Positions 14,864 to 24,900 are shown, counted from the stretch's first letter. The stretch is DNA of 64,000 bases from Azospirillum sp. 51_20 (GCA_001917175.1 MNTV01000018.1:76209-140208), one strand, 5' to 3'. The notes: a model not told the origin generated them from the sequence alone. Made by a program: numbers and translations.

Positions 14864-15069
14864 GATAATAAATTTAAAAATTAAACATGTCTGTATTATA
14901 TCATCTTTGCGGAATTTGTACAGAATTTATCCGACAAGCCGCAAAAAACCGGGATCATCCCGGTTCTTCCTGCCAGCCGGATGAAACCGGCCGCCGTTTT
15001 TTTGTTTTACTTCGGCGGCAAAACGCGTTACAGTTAATAAATTACATAAACAGAACGAATGCCAAGACA

Positions 15070-15879
15070 ATGGACAAAGTATCAGTCATCATCCCGGTTT
15101 ACAACTGCGAAAAGTTTTTAAAACACACCGTTCAGTCGGTTTTAAATCAGAGTTTTCAGAACTGGGAAGCAATTATCGTCAACGACGCCTCAACCGACGG
15201 CAGTCTGGCGGCCGCCCGCGAATTTTCCGTCAGCGATCCGCGGATCCGGGTGGTCAGCCAGGAAAAGAACAGCGGGGTCGGCGCCTGCCGCAACCGGGGA
15301 ATGGCGCTGGCCGGCGGGCGCTATCTGGCGTTTCTCGATTCCGACGACCTGTGGTCAAAGGAAAAGCTTTCCCGTCAGCTGGCCTTCATGCGGCAAAACA
15401 ATGCCGCGGCTTCGCACACCGGCTATGCCTTTATGAGCGAAAAAGGAGAAGTTCTGGTTAAGGGAAAAGTTTCCGTCGACCGCGAAATCGGGCTGGAACA
15501 GTATATGAAAACCACCCAGATCGGCATGTCGACGGTGATGATCGACCGGCAGAAAATCCCCGATCTGAAATTTCCCGAAGAGAGGGAACTGTGCGAAGAC
15601 GCCAGGGCCTGGGTTTCGCTCTTTCACCGCGGATACCGCTTCCACGGGTTAAACGAAGTGCTGCTGCTTTACCGGGTGCGGCAGAACCAGCTTTCCGGCA
15701 ACAAGCTCAACATGGCCCTCAACACGCTGAAACGTTATCTGCGCGAGGACAACCTGCCGGCTTACAAACGGTTGTACTGTTTCCTCAGCTATGCCTGCAA
15801 CGGCGCCAAAAAAAGAATGAACCAAAGCAATCTGGCGCCGGAAATCATACATAATTTCAACTGCAGGAACAACGAATGA
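15070..15879 (+). CDS. Family 2 glycosyltransferase
   Basis: The protein has 269 residues from the ATG at 15070; the longer open frame upstream has no family similarity. It begins with VSVIIPVYNCEKFLKHTVQS and contains NDASTDGS, NSGVGACRNRGMALAGG and the metal-binding FLDSDDLW, the ordered GT-A motifs of GT2 enzymes; the ED of ELCEDARAW is the likely catalytic region. No membrane helix is present, so it acts at the cytoplasmic face, probably on a cell-surface polysaccharide. Its stop overlaps the start of the next gene (ATGA), so the two are coupled. The sugar substrate cannot be told. Confidence 0.9.
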   Translation: MDKVSVIIPVYNCEKFLKHTVQSVLNQSFQNWEAIIVNDASTDGSLAAAREFSVSDPRIRVVSQEKNSGVGACRNRGMALAGGRYLAFLDSDDLWSKEKLSRQLAFMRQNNAAASHTGYAFMSEKGEVLVKGKVSVDREIGLEQYMKTTQIGMSTVMIDRQKIPDLKFPEERELCEDARAWVSLFHRGYRFHGLNEVLLLYRVRQNQLSGNKLNMALNTLKRYLREDNLPAYKRLYCFLSYACNGAKKRMNQSNLAPEIIHNFNCRNNE

Positions 15880-16760
15880 ACAAAATCATTGCCTTTCTTT
15901 CGGCTTTTTGCCTTTATGCCGGCAATTCCGCCGCACAATCGACCCCGCTCCTGCCGGGCAGCGAAGGAGCCTTGGGCGCATGCCGGGCGGACGAAAGAAA
16001 ACAGACGAGCGAACTGTTCGGCATGAAAGTCGCCGTCGTTCAGACAATCTCTCCGCTTAAAAACGACGGCTGCCGGTTTGAATCCGTCGCCGAAAGCGAT
16101 CTGGGCGTCAATATCACCGTCTGCAACTTTACGGCGGAACAAATAAAAGAAATTGCCCGTGCCGAAAACGACGAAGAAAAAGAGATTTACGAAGAAACCA
16201 TTCCCCTTCGCATGACGGACGAAGACGGCAACCCGGCCGAAGGCGGACAGCTGACGGTCAGGGGCACGCGCAAAGAAATCGTCTGGAGCCGTTTTCTGAA
16301 TGATGAAAACGTCTGCCGCAGCGAATTTAAGGAAAAAGACTCCGCACAAGATCTGGCGGCGGCCGTCGCCGACTGCAAAAAATTTGAAAAAAATCTGAAC
16401 TTATTCGGTTTTCGGCTCAATGTTAGCGTTAAACCCGGCAGCAAGGGCTGTCTCTACCGTTTCCGCTCCAAAACGCCCGGCATGACAAACGGCTTTGCCG
16501 GCGAAGAAAGCCGAACGCCGCCGCATGAAATTGAAATCAACTGCCGGTTTTCCCCCGAACAGCGACGGCAAGCGGCAGACTTTATCCGAAGCGGCGGGAG
16601 CAGCGAATACGAATTTCCCGTCGGCCGCGATTCAAAAGCGACGCTGCAAATCATGCTGCCGGCGGAATTTCTGCACGATCCGCAAATCTGCACCGTCAGC
16701 CGGCGGCCGGAATCCCGCACCGAACCGTCAGCCGCGGAGATCAAACAGCAAAAGGTTTGA
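15876..16760 (+). CDS. Periplasmic protein of unknown function with two homologous halves
   Basis: The 294-residue protein has a signal peptide (IIAFLSAFCLYAGNSAA, cut before QS). The mature part is an internal duplication. LFGMKVAVVQ...GCRFES and VNITVCNFTAEQ in the first half align with LFGFRLNVSV...GCLYRFRS and IEINCRFSPEQ in the second, and FLNDENVC aligns with FLHDPQIC. Each half keeps about four matched cysteines, so disulfide-linked twin domains are likely. The family was not recognised. It is translationally coupled to the glycosyltransferase, and its 3' end overlaps the convergent pirin gene by 33 bases. Confidence 0.6.
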   Translation: MNKIIAFLSAFCLYAGNSAAQSTPLLPGSEGALGACRADERKQTSELFGMKVAVVQTISPLKNDGCRFESVAESDLGVNITVCNFTAEQIKEIARAENDEEKEIYEETIPLRMTDEDGNPAEGGQLTVRGTRKEIVWSRFLNDENVCRSEFKEKDSAQDLAAAVADCKKFEKNLNLFGFRLNVSVKPGSKGCLYRFRSKTPGMTNGFAGEESRTPPHEIEINCRFSPEQRRQAADFIRSGGSSEYEFPVGRDSKATLQIMLPAEFLHDPQICTVSRRPESRTEPSAAEIKQQKV

Positions 16761-17435
16761 AACTTCGTCGAGCCCCCTGACGACAAGCGGACGTTCTTCT
16801 TCATAAACCGCCAGCCCGTCGCCGCCGACCAGCAGATTGCCGCTGACGTCGACCGATCCGGAAACAACCTGAATCCAGACCGCCCGTTTTTCGCCGACCG
16901 AATATTCCAGTACGGCGCCGGCCGACAAACGGGTCTGAAAGATTTTTGCGTCCTGATAAATTTTCAACGACTCCTCCGCGCCGTCCGGCGATACGATCAG
17001 GCACCAGCGGTCTTTCATCTTTTCCGGCGCGAACTTCTGCTGCCGGTAAGAAGGTTCCAGTCCCTGCATATCAGGCATGATCCAGATTTGCAGAAAATGA
17101 ACGGATTCTTCCGCCGAAGGATTGAATTCGCTGTGATGAATGCCGGTACCGGCCGTCATCGCCTGCACTTCGCCGGGCGTGATGACGGAGCCGGATCCCA
17201 GACTGTCCTTGTGTTCCAGCCGGCCGGCAAAAACGACGCTGACAATTTCCATATTGTCGTGAGGATGAGTGCCGAACCCTCCGGAAGGCGCAACGACGTC
17301 GTCGTTAATCACTCTCAGGTCGCTGAACGCCATAAAACGCGGATCATAATACTGCCCGAAAGAAAAAGTATGGCGGCTGTCGAGCCAGTCGGTTTGAGTG
17401 CGGCCGCGCTTGTCGGCCTGACGCAGATAAAACAT
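16728..17435 (-). CDS. Pirin-family bicupin protein
   Basis: The 235-residue protein matches YhhW-type pirins: DWLDSRHTFSFGQYYDP near residue 17, the metal-site motif FGTHPHDNMEIVS near 54-66, and MTAGTGIHHSEFNPS near 93-107, in the first cupin. A second, poorly conserved cupin ends the protein. Members bind Fe or similar metals, and some act as quercetin dioxygenases. A ribosome site (GGAGAAG) lies just before the ATG. It is a monocistronic gene, convergent with and overlapping the preceding gene. Confidence 0.9.
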   Translation of the reverse strand: MFYLRQADKRGRTQTDWLDSRHTFSFGQYYDPRFMAFSDLRVINDDVVAPSGGFGTHPHDNMEIVSVVFAGRLEHKDSLGSGSVITPGEVQAMTAGTGIHHSEFNPSAEESVHFLQIWIMPDMQGLEPSYRQQKFAPEKMKDRWCLIVSPDGAEESLKIYQDAKIFQTRLSAGAVLEYSVGEKRAVWIQVVSGSVDVSGNLLVGGDGLAVYEEERPLVVRGLDEVSNLLLFDLRG

Positions 17436-17525
17436 GTTCTTCTCCTTTTATTGTTTGTTTCCGCAAACCGATATGGGAACCGCCGCCTTGATTTTAAATC
17501 TGTCTTTCGGATGATTTTAAACAGG

Positions 17526-17557
17526 AAAAGGGCGGCGGTTTGACCCGCTGCCCTTTT
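17526..17557 (-). terminator. Terminator of the secreted orphan protein gene
   Basis: The stem AAAAGGGC...GCCCTTTT with an inner GC pairing lies 12 bases past the stop of the minus-strand gene ending at 17569. Confidence 0.7.
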
Positions 17558-17568
17558 GCCCGAAAAGT

Positions 17569-18258
17569 TTAGTACAGCTCGTAGCTTTCGATCACGTTGC
17601 CCGTCGTGTCAAGATAATTGACCCGGCAGACGCCGTCATAAAAAATTTCCACCAGCCGGATACCCTGAGCGGTTGAAAGCTCCAGGTGGCTGTGACAACC
17701 GGCATACAACTGCTGCCGCGACATCAGGCGCCCTCTGGTATCCCAGATGAAAAGCGTGTTGTTGTCGCGAATCAGCTGAACCTGATCATCCACGGTAACG
17801 CCCATCATACAGTTGGTGCTGGTATAAAACACCGTGTTGCCGCAGGAAGTCGGATACCAGTAGAACGGGCTGTTGTTCATATAGCGGTAAGGCCAGAACG
17901 GCATGCCCGGACGGCCGACAACCCAGCGGTTGGGCGCATGACTGTCAAAATAACCGTAGTATCGTTCCGTGCAATACGGAGCGAAAATACGGTCGGCAAT
18001 GACAATTCCGCGCAGAATTTCGCTTGCCACATATGCCGCTTTGGCGACTTTGCTCGGACGCGGACGATGATATCCTCTGCCTTTTCTCGGTTCCCAGCGG
18101 CGTTCAACACCGTGACGGCCGGAAGACCAGGAATAGGAATAAGGATCGGCATAACCGCGGGCCGGCAAATGGTGCTCTCCGTAATATCCCTGAGCGGACA
18201 CCACGGTCGATACTGACATAGCTGCTACGCACAGTACCAAAACAAATAATCTCTTCAT
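17569..18258 (-). CDS. Secreted tyrosine-rich protein of unknown function
   Basis: The 229-residue protein has a clear signal peptide (LFVLVLCVAAMSVSTVVSA, cut before QG). The mature N-terminus is rich in Tyr, His, Arg and Gly (GYYGEHHLPARGYADPYSYS), followed by a basic linker and a central region rich in aromatic residues (MPFWPYRYMNNSPFYWYPTS) with five cysteines. The C-terminal third is beta-rich. The family was not recognised. The strong promoter and own terminator suggest an abundant envelope or periplasmic protein. Confidence 0.58.
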   Translation of the reverse strand: MKRLFVLVLCVAAMSVSTVVSAQGYYGEHHLPARGYADPYSYSWSSGRHGVERRWEPRKGRGYHRPRPSKVAKAAYVASEILRGIVIADRIFAPYCTERYYGYFDSHAPNRWVVGRPGMPFWPYRYMNNSPFYWYPTSCGNTVFYTSTNCMMGVTVDDQVQLIRDNNTLFIWDTRGRLMSRQQLYAGCHSHLELSTAQGIRLVEIFYDGVCRVNYLDTTGNVIESYELY

Positions 18259-18266
18259 AATATACA

Positions 18267-18318
18267 GTGTTATAATTTTCTTACCGGCAATTATAACACG
18301 GACAAAAATATTTGTCTA
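18267..18318 (-). promoter_or_regulatory. Promoter with an 11-bp inverted repeat
   Basis: On the minus strand TAGACA (18318-18313) and TATAAT (18295-18290) are 17 bp apart, close to consensus. A perfect inverted repeat with arms GTGTTATAATT (18267-18277) and AATTATAACAC (18289-18299) covers the -10 and the start of transcription, and could be an operator or a 5' stem-loop for the gene starting at 18258. Confidence 0.62.
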
Positions 18319-18326
18319 TCAGAGAT

Positions 18327-21149
18327 TTAATTTGTCAAAACATAGCCGTCGTCATCAAATGTCAAAGCCTTGTCCGGTTTGATTTCCCGGCCGGCAAAGG
18401 AATCGGACTTCAACACCCCGTCCCGGTACGACACGCCGGGCAGCAGGCTGCCGCAGGTTCCCGGCCGGTTGTAAAGCGGGGTGTTAAAGCTGACGACGGC
18501 GCCGGCCGCCGGCAAAATCAGCCCCGACAGAATCCGCACGCCGAACTTTTTTACCCACAGTTCAAAAGTTTTTTCCGTAAGGGAAGAATCGGACAAGGCA
18601 TAGCGCAGAGAAAAGAAATCGTACTGGTGCGCCGCTTCGCCGCAGCCGGCAAAAAGCGCTTCGTCGCCGAACATGACCGTTGCTTCGGCATCATAGCAAA
18701 TCTCCGCGATCTGCCGGTACTGCGCCGGATGCAGACAGAAAACGAGCCGGCTGCCGGAAAAAAGCGGCAGCAGCACGGCCGGCACAAGTCCGATTACGGT
18801 TGACAGCGGCCGGGCCACGGCAACCTTGTCTTTGGCGTTAAAAGGCAGCACCGTTCCGAGCTGGCTGCAACCGGCAAGAAGGTTGCGATGGGTAAGCGTC
18901 ACATTGCCGGGCAGAACCACCGCCGGGTCGTTTGCCCCGACCCGGGGAATCCGGCGACGGATACAACAGCCCAAGCCGCGGATCCGGTCAAGGACAGAAA
19001 GGCGGATATCAGCTATCGGCGGCAGACACGGCAGGCTGCCGGAACGGTCTTCCTCTTCAAGCATAACCGCGGTTTTACCGGCGGCAAGAACGGCAAAAAG
19101 CGAAACCAGCCCGTCAATACCCGCCGGGTTAAGCAGCCCGATGCGGTCGGCCGCCGGCCAGCTGCGGCGGACAAAAGCGGCCAAAATGCAACTTTCCCGC
19201 AACAGACGGCCGAAGGTGAGCGGTCGTTTGCCCGGTTCGATTGCGGCAATATGCCGGCGGCCGTGAGTTTTGGCGGCAAAAACAAGCGCCTCAGACAGAC
19301 CGGCCCGGCTTTCCGTCGTCTTGTACATCATTTCCGCCATCAGGTTGTACAGGCGGCGGGCAATTTTATGACGCGCCTCCCGGTTGCCGGCAGATACGGC
19401 CGGAAAACGGCAGGGCTCCAGGATATTCAGGGTAATTTTCGGAAACCAGCGGGTGGGAAACTTGTCTTTCAGGTAAGAAAATTTGGAATATTGGGCGCCG
19501 TTGATCCGTACCGGCAGGATTTTGGCGCCGGCTTTGGCGGCAATCACGCCCGCCCCTTCGTAAACCTTCATCATCGCGCCGGTGGTGGTAACCCGCCCTT
19601 CGGGAAAAATCATCACTTTGCGACCTTTTTTAATTTCTTCCGCCAGCGAGCGGACCGACAGCGGATTGGCCGGATCGACCGGATAAAAATCGACCAGCAG
19701 GCGGATGACGGGAATAAACCATTTCTGCGTCCAGCCGGTGTTGATGGCAAAAGTGATCCGTTCGGGCATAAAAGCCGCCAGCAAAACGCCGTCAAGAAGC
19801 GAAACATGGTTGGAAACAATCAGCACTTTCGAACCGGCGCGCTTAAAGTTGGCAATGCCGCCGACTTTGGAGCGAAACAGAAAACCGAGCAGGCTTTGCA
19901 CCAGCGAGCGGGTCAGCGCATCCGGCAGCAGCGCGCAGATATACACGGAAACCGCGGCACAGGCCAACGCCGCCGCCAGAAAAAGCTGCGGCAGGGTAAA
20001 GCCGAGGGAAAGAAAAACGACCGCAAAAACCGCCGACAGCACCATGCCCAGCGCATTGAAGATGTTGTTGCCGGCAATGACGGTGGCCACATAGGCCTTC
20101 GGCGCGCGGCTCTGCATAAAGGCGTTGAGCGGAATGACATACATGCCGCCCCAGAAAGCCAGCGCGAACAGGTTAAAGCTCAGACCGAAGGCATGCGGCC
20201 GAGAAAAAAATTCGGCAAAGGAAACTTTTTCCGCCGGGGTCGGATAACCGTCGGCAAACCAATACAGCAAAAACAGGCTGACGCCCATGCCGACGGCCGA
20301 AAGCGGCACGTAAGTCGTATGGACGAAGCCTTTCAGAAGCCGGTTGCAGCAATAGGAACCGGCCGCCACGCCGACCGAAAACAGCACCAGAAAAAAGGTG
20401 ATGACGCCTTCCCCGGCATTGAGTATTTTGCCGCACAGCGGATAGACCTGCACCGCCACCAGCGCACCGACGGTCCAAAACCAGGTGGCGCCGAGAACGC
20501 TCATGAAAACCTGCCGGTGTTTAAGCAGAAAGCGGAAATTTTCCAGCGCGGAGGCAAACAGGTTGGCAGAAACCTTCAGTTCCGGCCGCGGAGAAGGCGC
20601 CGGAGGAATCTGCCGGGCGGACAGCCAGCCGACGGCCGCCAGCAGAATCAGCAGCCCGATCGTTACCTCAATCGGCAGCAGGGTGCCGAGAATCAGCCCC
20701 AGCAAAATCGCCATATAGGTGGTGCTTTCGATATAGGCGTTGCCGGCGATCAGTTCTTCGGGTTTCAGGTGCTGCGGCAAAAGGGCGTATTTGACCGGCC
20801 CGAAAAAGGCCGACTGTGCACCCATCAGAGTCATAATCACGATCAGAAGCGGCAGGCTGTGCCGGTAATAAGCCAAAGCCACCCCGAGCATCAGCAGCAG
20901 TTCGGTTATTTTCAGCACGCGGGCGATTTTGTCGCGCGGATATTTGTCCGCCAGCTGCCCGGCCATGGCAGAAAAAAGGAAAAACGGCAGAATGAAAAGG
21001 CCCGCGATCAGGTTGGAAAGAATGTCCGACTGCGCCGTCATCTTCACGGTTACCAGCGTCAGCAGGGCATTTTTGAACAGGTTGTCATTCAAGGCACCCA
21101 GAAACTGGGTAATCATCAGGGGCAGGAAACGTTTGGTTTTCAGCAGCAT
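18327..21149 (-). CDS. LplT-like MFS / PlsC acyltransferase / degenerate AMP-ligase fusion protein
   Basis: The protein has 940 residues from the ATG at 21149 (GAGGA 7 bases upstream). Residues about 1-410 are an MFS transporter like the lysophospholipid flippase LplT (QFLGALNDNLFKNALL start). Residues about 420-640 are a PlsC 1-acylglycerol-phosphate acyltransferase with an intact HX4D (NHVSLLDG) and FPEGR. The rest aligns with the acyl-ACP/acyl-CoA synthetase domain of Aas fusions, but the AMP-binding P-loop is missing: AVVLPGNVTLTHRNLL stands where relatives have about ten more residues (TSGSEGxPKG-like). The protein also ends at DDDGYVLTN, before the GRxKRxxK motif. So lysophospholipid import and acylation look possible, but acyl activation does not. 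Relatives are usually about 1100 residues or more. Confidence 0.86.
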   Translation of the reverse strand: MLLKTKRFLPLMITQFLGALNDNLFKNALLTLVTVKMTAQSDILSNLIAGLFILPFFLFSAMAGQLADKYPRDKIARVLKITELLLMLGVALAYYRHSLPLLIVIMTLMGAQSAFFGPVKYALLPQHLKPEELIAGNAYIESTTYMAILLGLILGTLLPIEVTIGLLILLAAVGWLSARQIPPAPSPRPELKVSANLFASALENFRFLLKHRQVFMSVLGATWFWTVGALVAVQVYPLCGKILNAGEGVITFFLVLFSVGVAAGSYCCNRLLKGFVHTTYVPLSAVGMGVSLFLLYWFADGYPTPAEKVSFAEFFSRPHAFGLSFNLFALAFWGGMYVIPLNAFMQSRAPKAYVATVIAGNNIFNALGMVLSAVFAVVFLSLGFTLPQLFLAAALACAAVSVYICALLPDALTRSLVQSLLGFLFRSKVGGIANFKRAGSKVLIVSNHVSLLDGVLLAAFMPERITFAINTGWTQKWFIPVIRLLVDFYPVDPANPLSVRSLAEEIKKGRKVMIFPEGRVTTTGAMMKVYEGAGVIAAKAGAKILPVRINGAQYSKFSYLKDKFPTRWFPKITLNILEPCRFPAVSAGNREARHKIARRLYNLMAEMMYKTTESRAGLSEALVFAAKTHGRRHIAAIEPGKRPLTFGRLLRESCILAAFVRRSWPAADRIGLLNPAGIDGLVSLFAVLAAGKTAVMLEEEDRSGSLPCLPPIADIRLSVLDRIRGLGCCIRRRIPRVGANDPAVVLPGNVTLTHRNLLAGCSQLGTVLPFNAKDKVAVARPLSTVIGLVPAVLLPLFSGSRLVFCLHPAQYRQIAEICYDAEATVMFGDEALFAGCGEAAHQYDFFSLRYALSDSSLTEKTFELWVKKFGVRILSGLILPAAGAVVSFNTPLYNRPGTCGSLLPGVSYRDGVLKSDSFAGREIKPDKALTFDDDGYVLTN

Positions 21150-21231
21150 AAGTTTTTCCTCAGTCAAATATCCAAAACTAAAGCATGAAGCCCGGGCACT
21201 GTCAAGAAATTAAAATAAAGGCAAATAACGG

Positions 21232-21427
21232 TTGCTATTTATAAAAATGCGTGTATCCTTAAAAACTGCGTTAGATTTTAAGGCCGCGGCGACGCGGCGT
21301 CCCGAATTAGATTTTTCTTTTAATGTCATAAACCGTCAAAAGATTTTTCTATACGTCAGGAAAATCTTTGCGACCCCGTGTCCAATTCCGGACAAGGGCA
21401 ATTTGTTTTAAGAAAAGGAAAATCAAA
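21232..21427 (+). promoter_or_regulatory. Promoter and long structured leader of the cold-shock gene
   Basis: TTGCTA at 21232-21237 and TATCCT at 21254-21259 (16-bp spacing) are a plausible promoter, giving a leader of about 160 bases. The leader contains a perfect GCCGCG-GCGA-CGCGGC hairpin at 21283-21298 and a second inverted repeat, AAAGATTTT/AAAATCTTT, at 21339-21369. Long structured leaders are typical of cspA-type genes, where they respond to cold. Confidence 0.5.
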
Positions 21428-21631
21428 ATGACCAAAGGTATCGTAAAATGGTTCAACACCCGCAAGGGTTACGGCTTCATTCAGCCGGAAGACGGCTCGA
21501 AAGATATTTTCGTTCACATCAGCGCGCTGGAAAGGGCCGGCCTGAACAATTTGCGGGAAAATCAGAAAATCGCTTTTGAAGCGGTTGAAAGCAAAGGCAA
21601 AATTTCCGCCGAAAACCTCAGCCTGCTGTAA
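21428..21631 (+). CDS. Cold-shock domain protein
   Basis: The protein has 67 residues from the ATG at 21428, preceded by AAAAGGAAAA; an upstream in-frame ATG gives an unrelated extension. It is a single cold-shock domain: GIVKWFNTRKGYGFIQPEDG with RNP1 (KGYGFI), then DIFVHISAL with RNP2 (IFVHI). It binds single-stranded RNA or DNA and acts as an RNA chaperone. The length and residues are normal for the CspA family. It is monocistronic, with a long leader and a double hairpin downstream. Confidence 0.95.
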   Translation: MTKGIVKWFNTRKGYGFIQPEDGSKDIFVHISALERAGLNNLRENQKIAFEAVESKGKISAENLSLL

Positions 21632-21677
21632 ACGAAAAAAGGCCCCGCGTCCGACGCGAGGGCTTTCCGATACAAGG

Positions 21678-21700
21678 AACCCCGGAATTTTCCGGGGTTT
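21678..21700 (+). terminator. Terminator of the cold-shock gene
   Basis: The perfect stem AACCCCGGAA/TTCCGGGGTT is followed by TTCTT. A second GC-rich hairpin (about 21640-21664) lies just before it. Confidence 0.8.
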
Positions 21701-21919
21701 CTTATATATATGGTTTGGACGTTTGCTGAAATCGACGGACGCCGACCGGCCTGCCCCGCCGTTGCGAAGCCCGAAACCGGGCAAACGTCGTTTGCAACGA
21801 CCAATACCGCTTGCGCCGGCTTGCGGAAGCTTATCGTCCGTTTGCACAAAACGGCTTCGAAAATGCCGGAACCGTTTTTTTGTTTGCGATACGGCGCTTT
21901 TTTTTGCAAACCGCGAAGC

Positions 21920-24900
21920 TTAAAAGCCAACCGAAAGCTTTTCCTCTTCTCCCGTCAGGCTGCCGATGTTCATGAACAGCCCGTCGCCCGTTTGCAGCTT
22001 GTAACGGTCAAGCAGCGGCGCCCGCATGATTTCGATCGGATTTTCCGACGGATATTCGGTATAAGGCGGATTCATCATCCGCGCTTCCAGATCGGAAATG
22101 CCCAGCCAGATGTTGTAGAAGTCCGTATGCTCGCGGACATACAGCTCAAATCCGCCGACCGCCGTTACCCGGGCAATGTTGGCATGGCCGGAAGGCAGGC
22201 CGATCATCACCTTGCCCGACTGCAGGTTGTAAACGTAGTCGGAAACCAGGCCATCCCCCAGCTTGTTAACGGCAATTCCCGTTTCCGCCTTGAGGTTGAT
22301 TTTGCCGCGGCCGTTGTCGTTTAAGGCCAAAACCAGCCGGTTGTCAGGCATGCCGATGCTGCCGTTCGTATGCAGCGTAATGTTGTCCGCCTTAAAGTTC
22401 GGCACTTCGGGATCCATGCCCGGCGCCGCCATGATCGAACTTTCCACCCGCATGTCAATGTCGCCGTTTGAGGCAAACCGGCGGACGTTCATATCGCCGT
22501 TGACCTCGCTGATGAAAATTCCCTTTTCCGCCAACGCGCTGATCCAGCCCGGTTCGGTATAAGAGGAATCAACCGTCAGATAATTGCCGGAGGTACCGAT
22601 GCTGCCGTTTTTCGCCGTCAGGTCGACGGTGTTGGCAATGATCGCCCCTTCCGCCGGCGCGCCGGCATTCAGGACGGAACCGCCGGCCGTAACCGTTACC
22701 CGGCCGTTGGCGGCTTTGACCGAACCGCGCAGGTTGGCGTCGGCATTTTCAACCGTCAGGGCAATATTTCCCTTTTCCGACGTCAAACGGCCGAAAATGT
22801 TGTCACTGTTGACGGCAATCCGCATGTCACCGCCGGAAACAACCTCGTCCAAGTCTGCCGAATCGGCGGCAATGCTGACTTTTTCGCCGGCATTTATGTT
22901 GCCGGCCGTCAGGTTGCCGGCCGCGTCAATTTTCATATCGCCGCCGGAACCGATCAACTCGGCAACCATGTCTCCCAGGCGTGATACCAGGGTTACGCTT
23001 CCTTCGGCCGTCGCACCGCTCACGTCAAGATCGTTTTCCGCCGTCATCAGCAAATCGCCGCCGGCACGGAGATTATTCGCGAAAAGGCTGCCGGCGCCGT
23101 TGACTTTGACGCTGCCGCCGGCGGTTGCGTCGTTTAAGGTCAGGTCGGCGGCGGAGGTTATTTCAATCTCCCGGCCGGCGTTGACGCCTTCAAAAACGGC
23201 CGAACGGACATTGTTCAGATAAATGCTGCCGTCGGCGGAAGCCGTCAGCCGTTCCGTCGACACATTCAGATAACGTCCGGCCGCGCCGATGTCGCCGCCG
23301 ACGCCGTTAAACTCAAGGGCCGCCGCGGACAACAGACTGTCGGCCGTCGCGCCGATAAGCGAAGAAGCAGACTTCAGACGGAGGGTTCCGCCGACCGCCG
23401 ACGATTCAACCGCCAGTTCCTGCGCGCCGAGGTTGTTGACATTGGCATCACCGGCAACATTTAACGTCAGCGTATGTTCTTCGTTTTCCTTGTCGCCCAA
23501 AGCGACGGTCAGATAATTGTCCTCATCGCCGACGTTTTCGGCATTGACGACAATGCTCTGTCCCTGCAGATTGACAATCTCGCCCTCTTTCAGCGTGCCG
23601 GCAATCAGGCTGCCGTCAGCCGTCAGGCTGAGAACGCCGTCTTTGGCCAGCAGACTTTCCGCCACCAGATCGCCGCCGGTCGAGTTAAGGAAAATGTCGT
23701 TTTGGCTGCGGGCCGTTACTTTGGCGCCGTCGGCCAGCTTGAGGTTCAGCGCCTTATCCTCGGTGCCGATGCTGCCGTCGGCCGCTTCCAGGACAAGATC
23801 GCCGCCGATAACGTTGGCATGATCGGCCTCGGTCGCCACGTTGTAAATACCCTTGGCGCCGGCAATGGTAATCTTCTGCCCTTCGCCCGCCTCGACCGTA
23901 TTGACGTTGATGTCTTCTTCGCCGCCGAGATAAATGTAGTCCCTGGCCTTTAACGTGATACTGTCGGCGTGGATGTCAACGTCCTCGCGTTTGTGTACGG
24001 TCACCGTGTCGCCGTCTTCGGCAATTTCCAGATTGTCCCGTTCGGCCGAAGCGATCAGCAGTATCTTGTCAACGTCCGTTTCCAGCGAAAGCTCGGAAAG
24101 TTTGAAAGTTTCGCTGCCGGTATCCTGCCCGATCGAACCGTTGGCTTCAATGGTTACGTTTTTGCCGACCACGTTCGGATCCTCAATCATATACTGGGTA
24201 TCGACCACTTCGCCTTCTTTGGCCTTGAAGATGCTGTAGGCCAGCTGGCTCTTGTTCCAGCCCGCGCCTTCCGCCAGTTCGGCCTCCTCGGCCTCGCTTA
24301 ACCGGTATGTCCAGCCGGCGTCATAGCTCGAACCGTATTTGCCCTCGTCGCCGTAAACGGCGGCCAGCTTTTTGTATTCGGCCGTCTTTTCGGCTTCCAG
24401 CCGATTGATATATTCGTCGGTAATCTTATCCATGCCGAGAGCCTGTTTTTCGCTTTCGTTCAGCTCCTTGTTCAGCAGCGCTTCCCGCTCGGCGGCGGTA
24501 AACCTGAATTCCGGCTCTCCGCCTTCCGGCTGGCGCGACTTATACTGCCAGTAGGCATTATATTCCGCTTTCTTGCCGTTGAGGAACGCTTCCTTCATCT
24601 GTTCGTTGCCGACGTCAAGCCCCATGTCGTCCCAGATTTTGGTCAGCTGCTCGACCGTCTTGTCGTCGTAGACTTCGTTGGTGTTGGCGTCAAACACGCT
24701 GCCGTTTTCAACCTTGACGTTGACGTCGCCGGCTAAGGAAACCACGCTTTCAAGACCGAGGTCGCCTTCTTCCTGAACGAGGTTGACATTGTTGTTGGCC
24801 AAAACCGTCAGAGCGCTGTCTTCATCGCCGGAAGTCTGAATTTTAAGCGCCGTGTCATCGGTGCCGATTGAGCCGGTCTGCGCCGTCAGACTGATTTTCC

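Noticed and set aside
18888..21188. A 766-codon open frame on the plus strand opposite the MFS/acyltransferase fusion
   Set aside because: It is a mirror of codon bias on the minus strand: low-complexity Gln/Arg/Gly-rich translation, no motifs and no ribosome site, while the opposite strand has clear domains.
21920..22600. A contact-dependent inhibition toxin tip on the giant adhesin
   Set aside because: No VENN-type motif, no unrelated C-terminal domain and no small immunity gene downstream.
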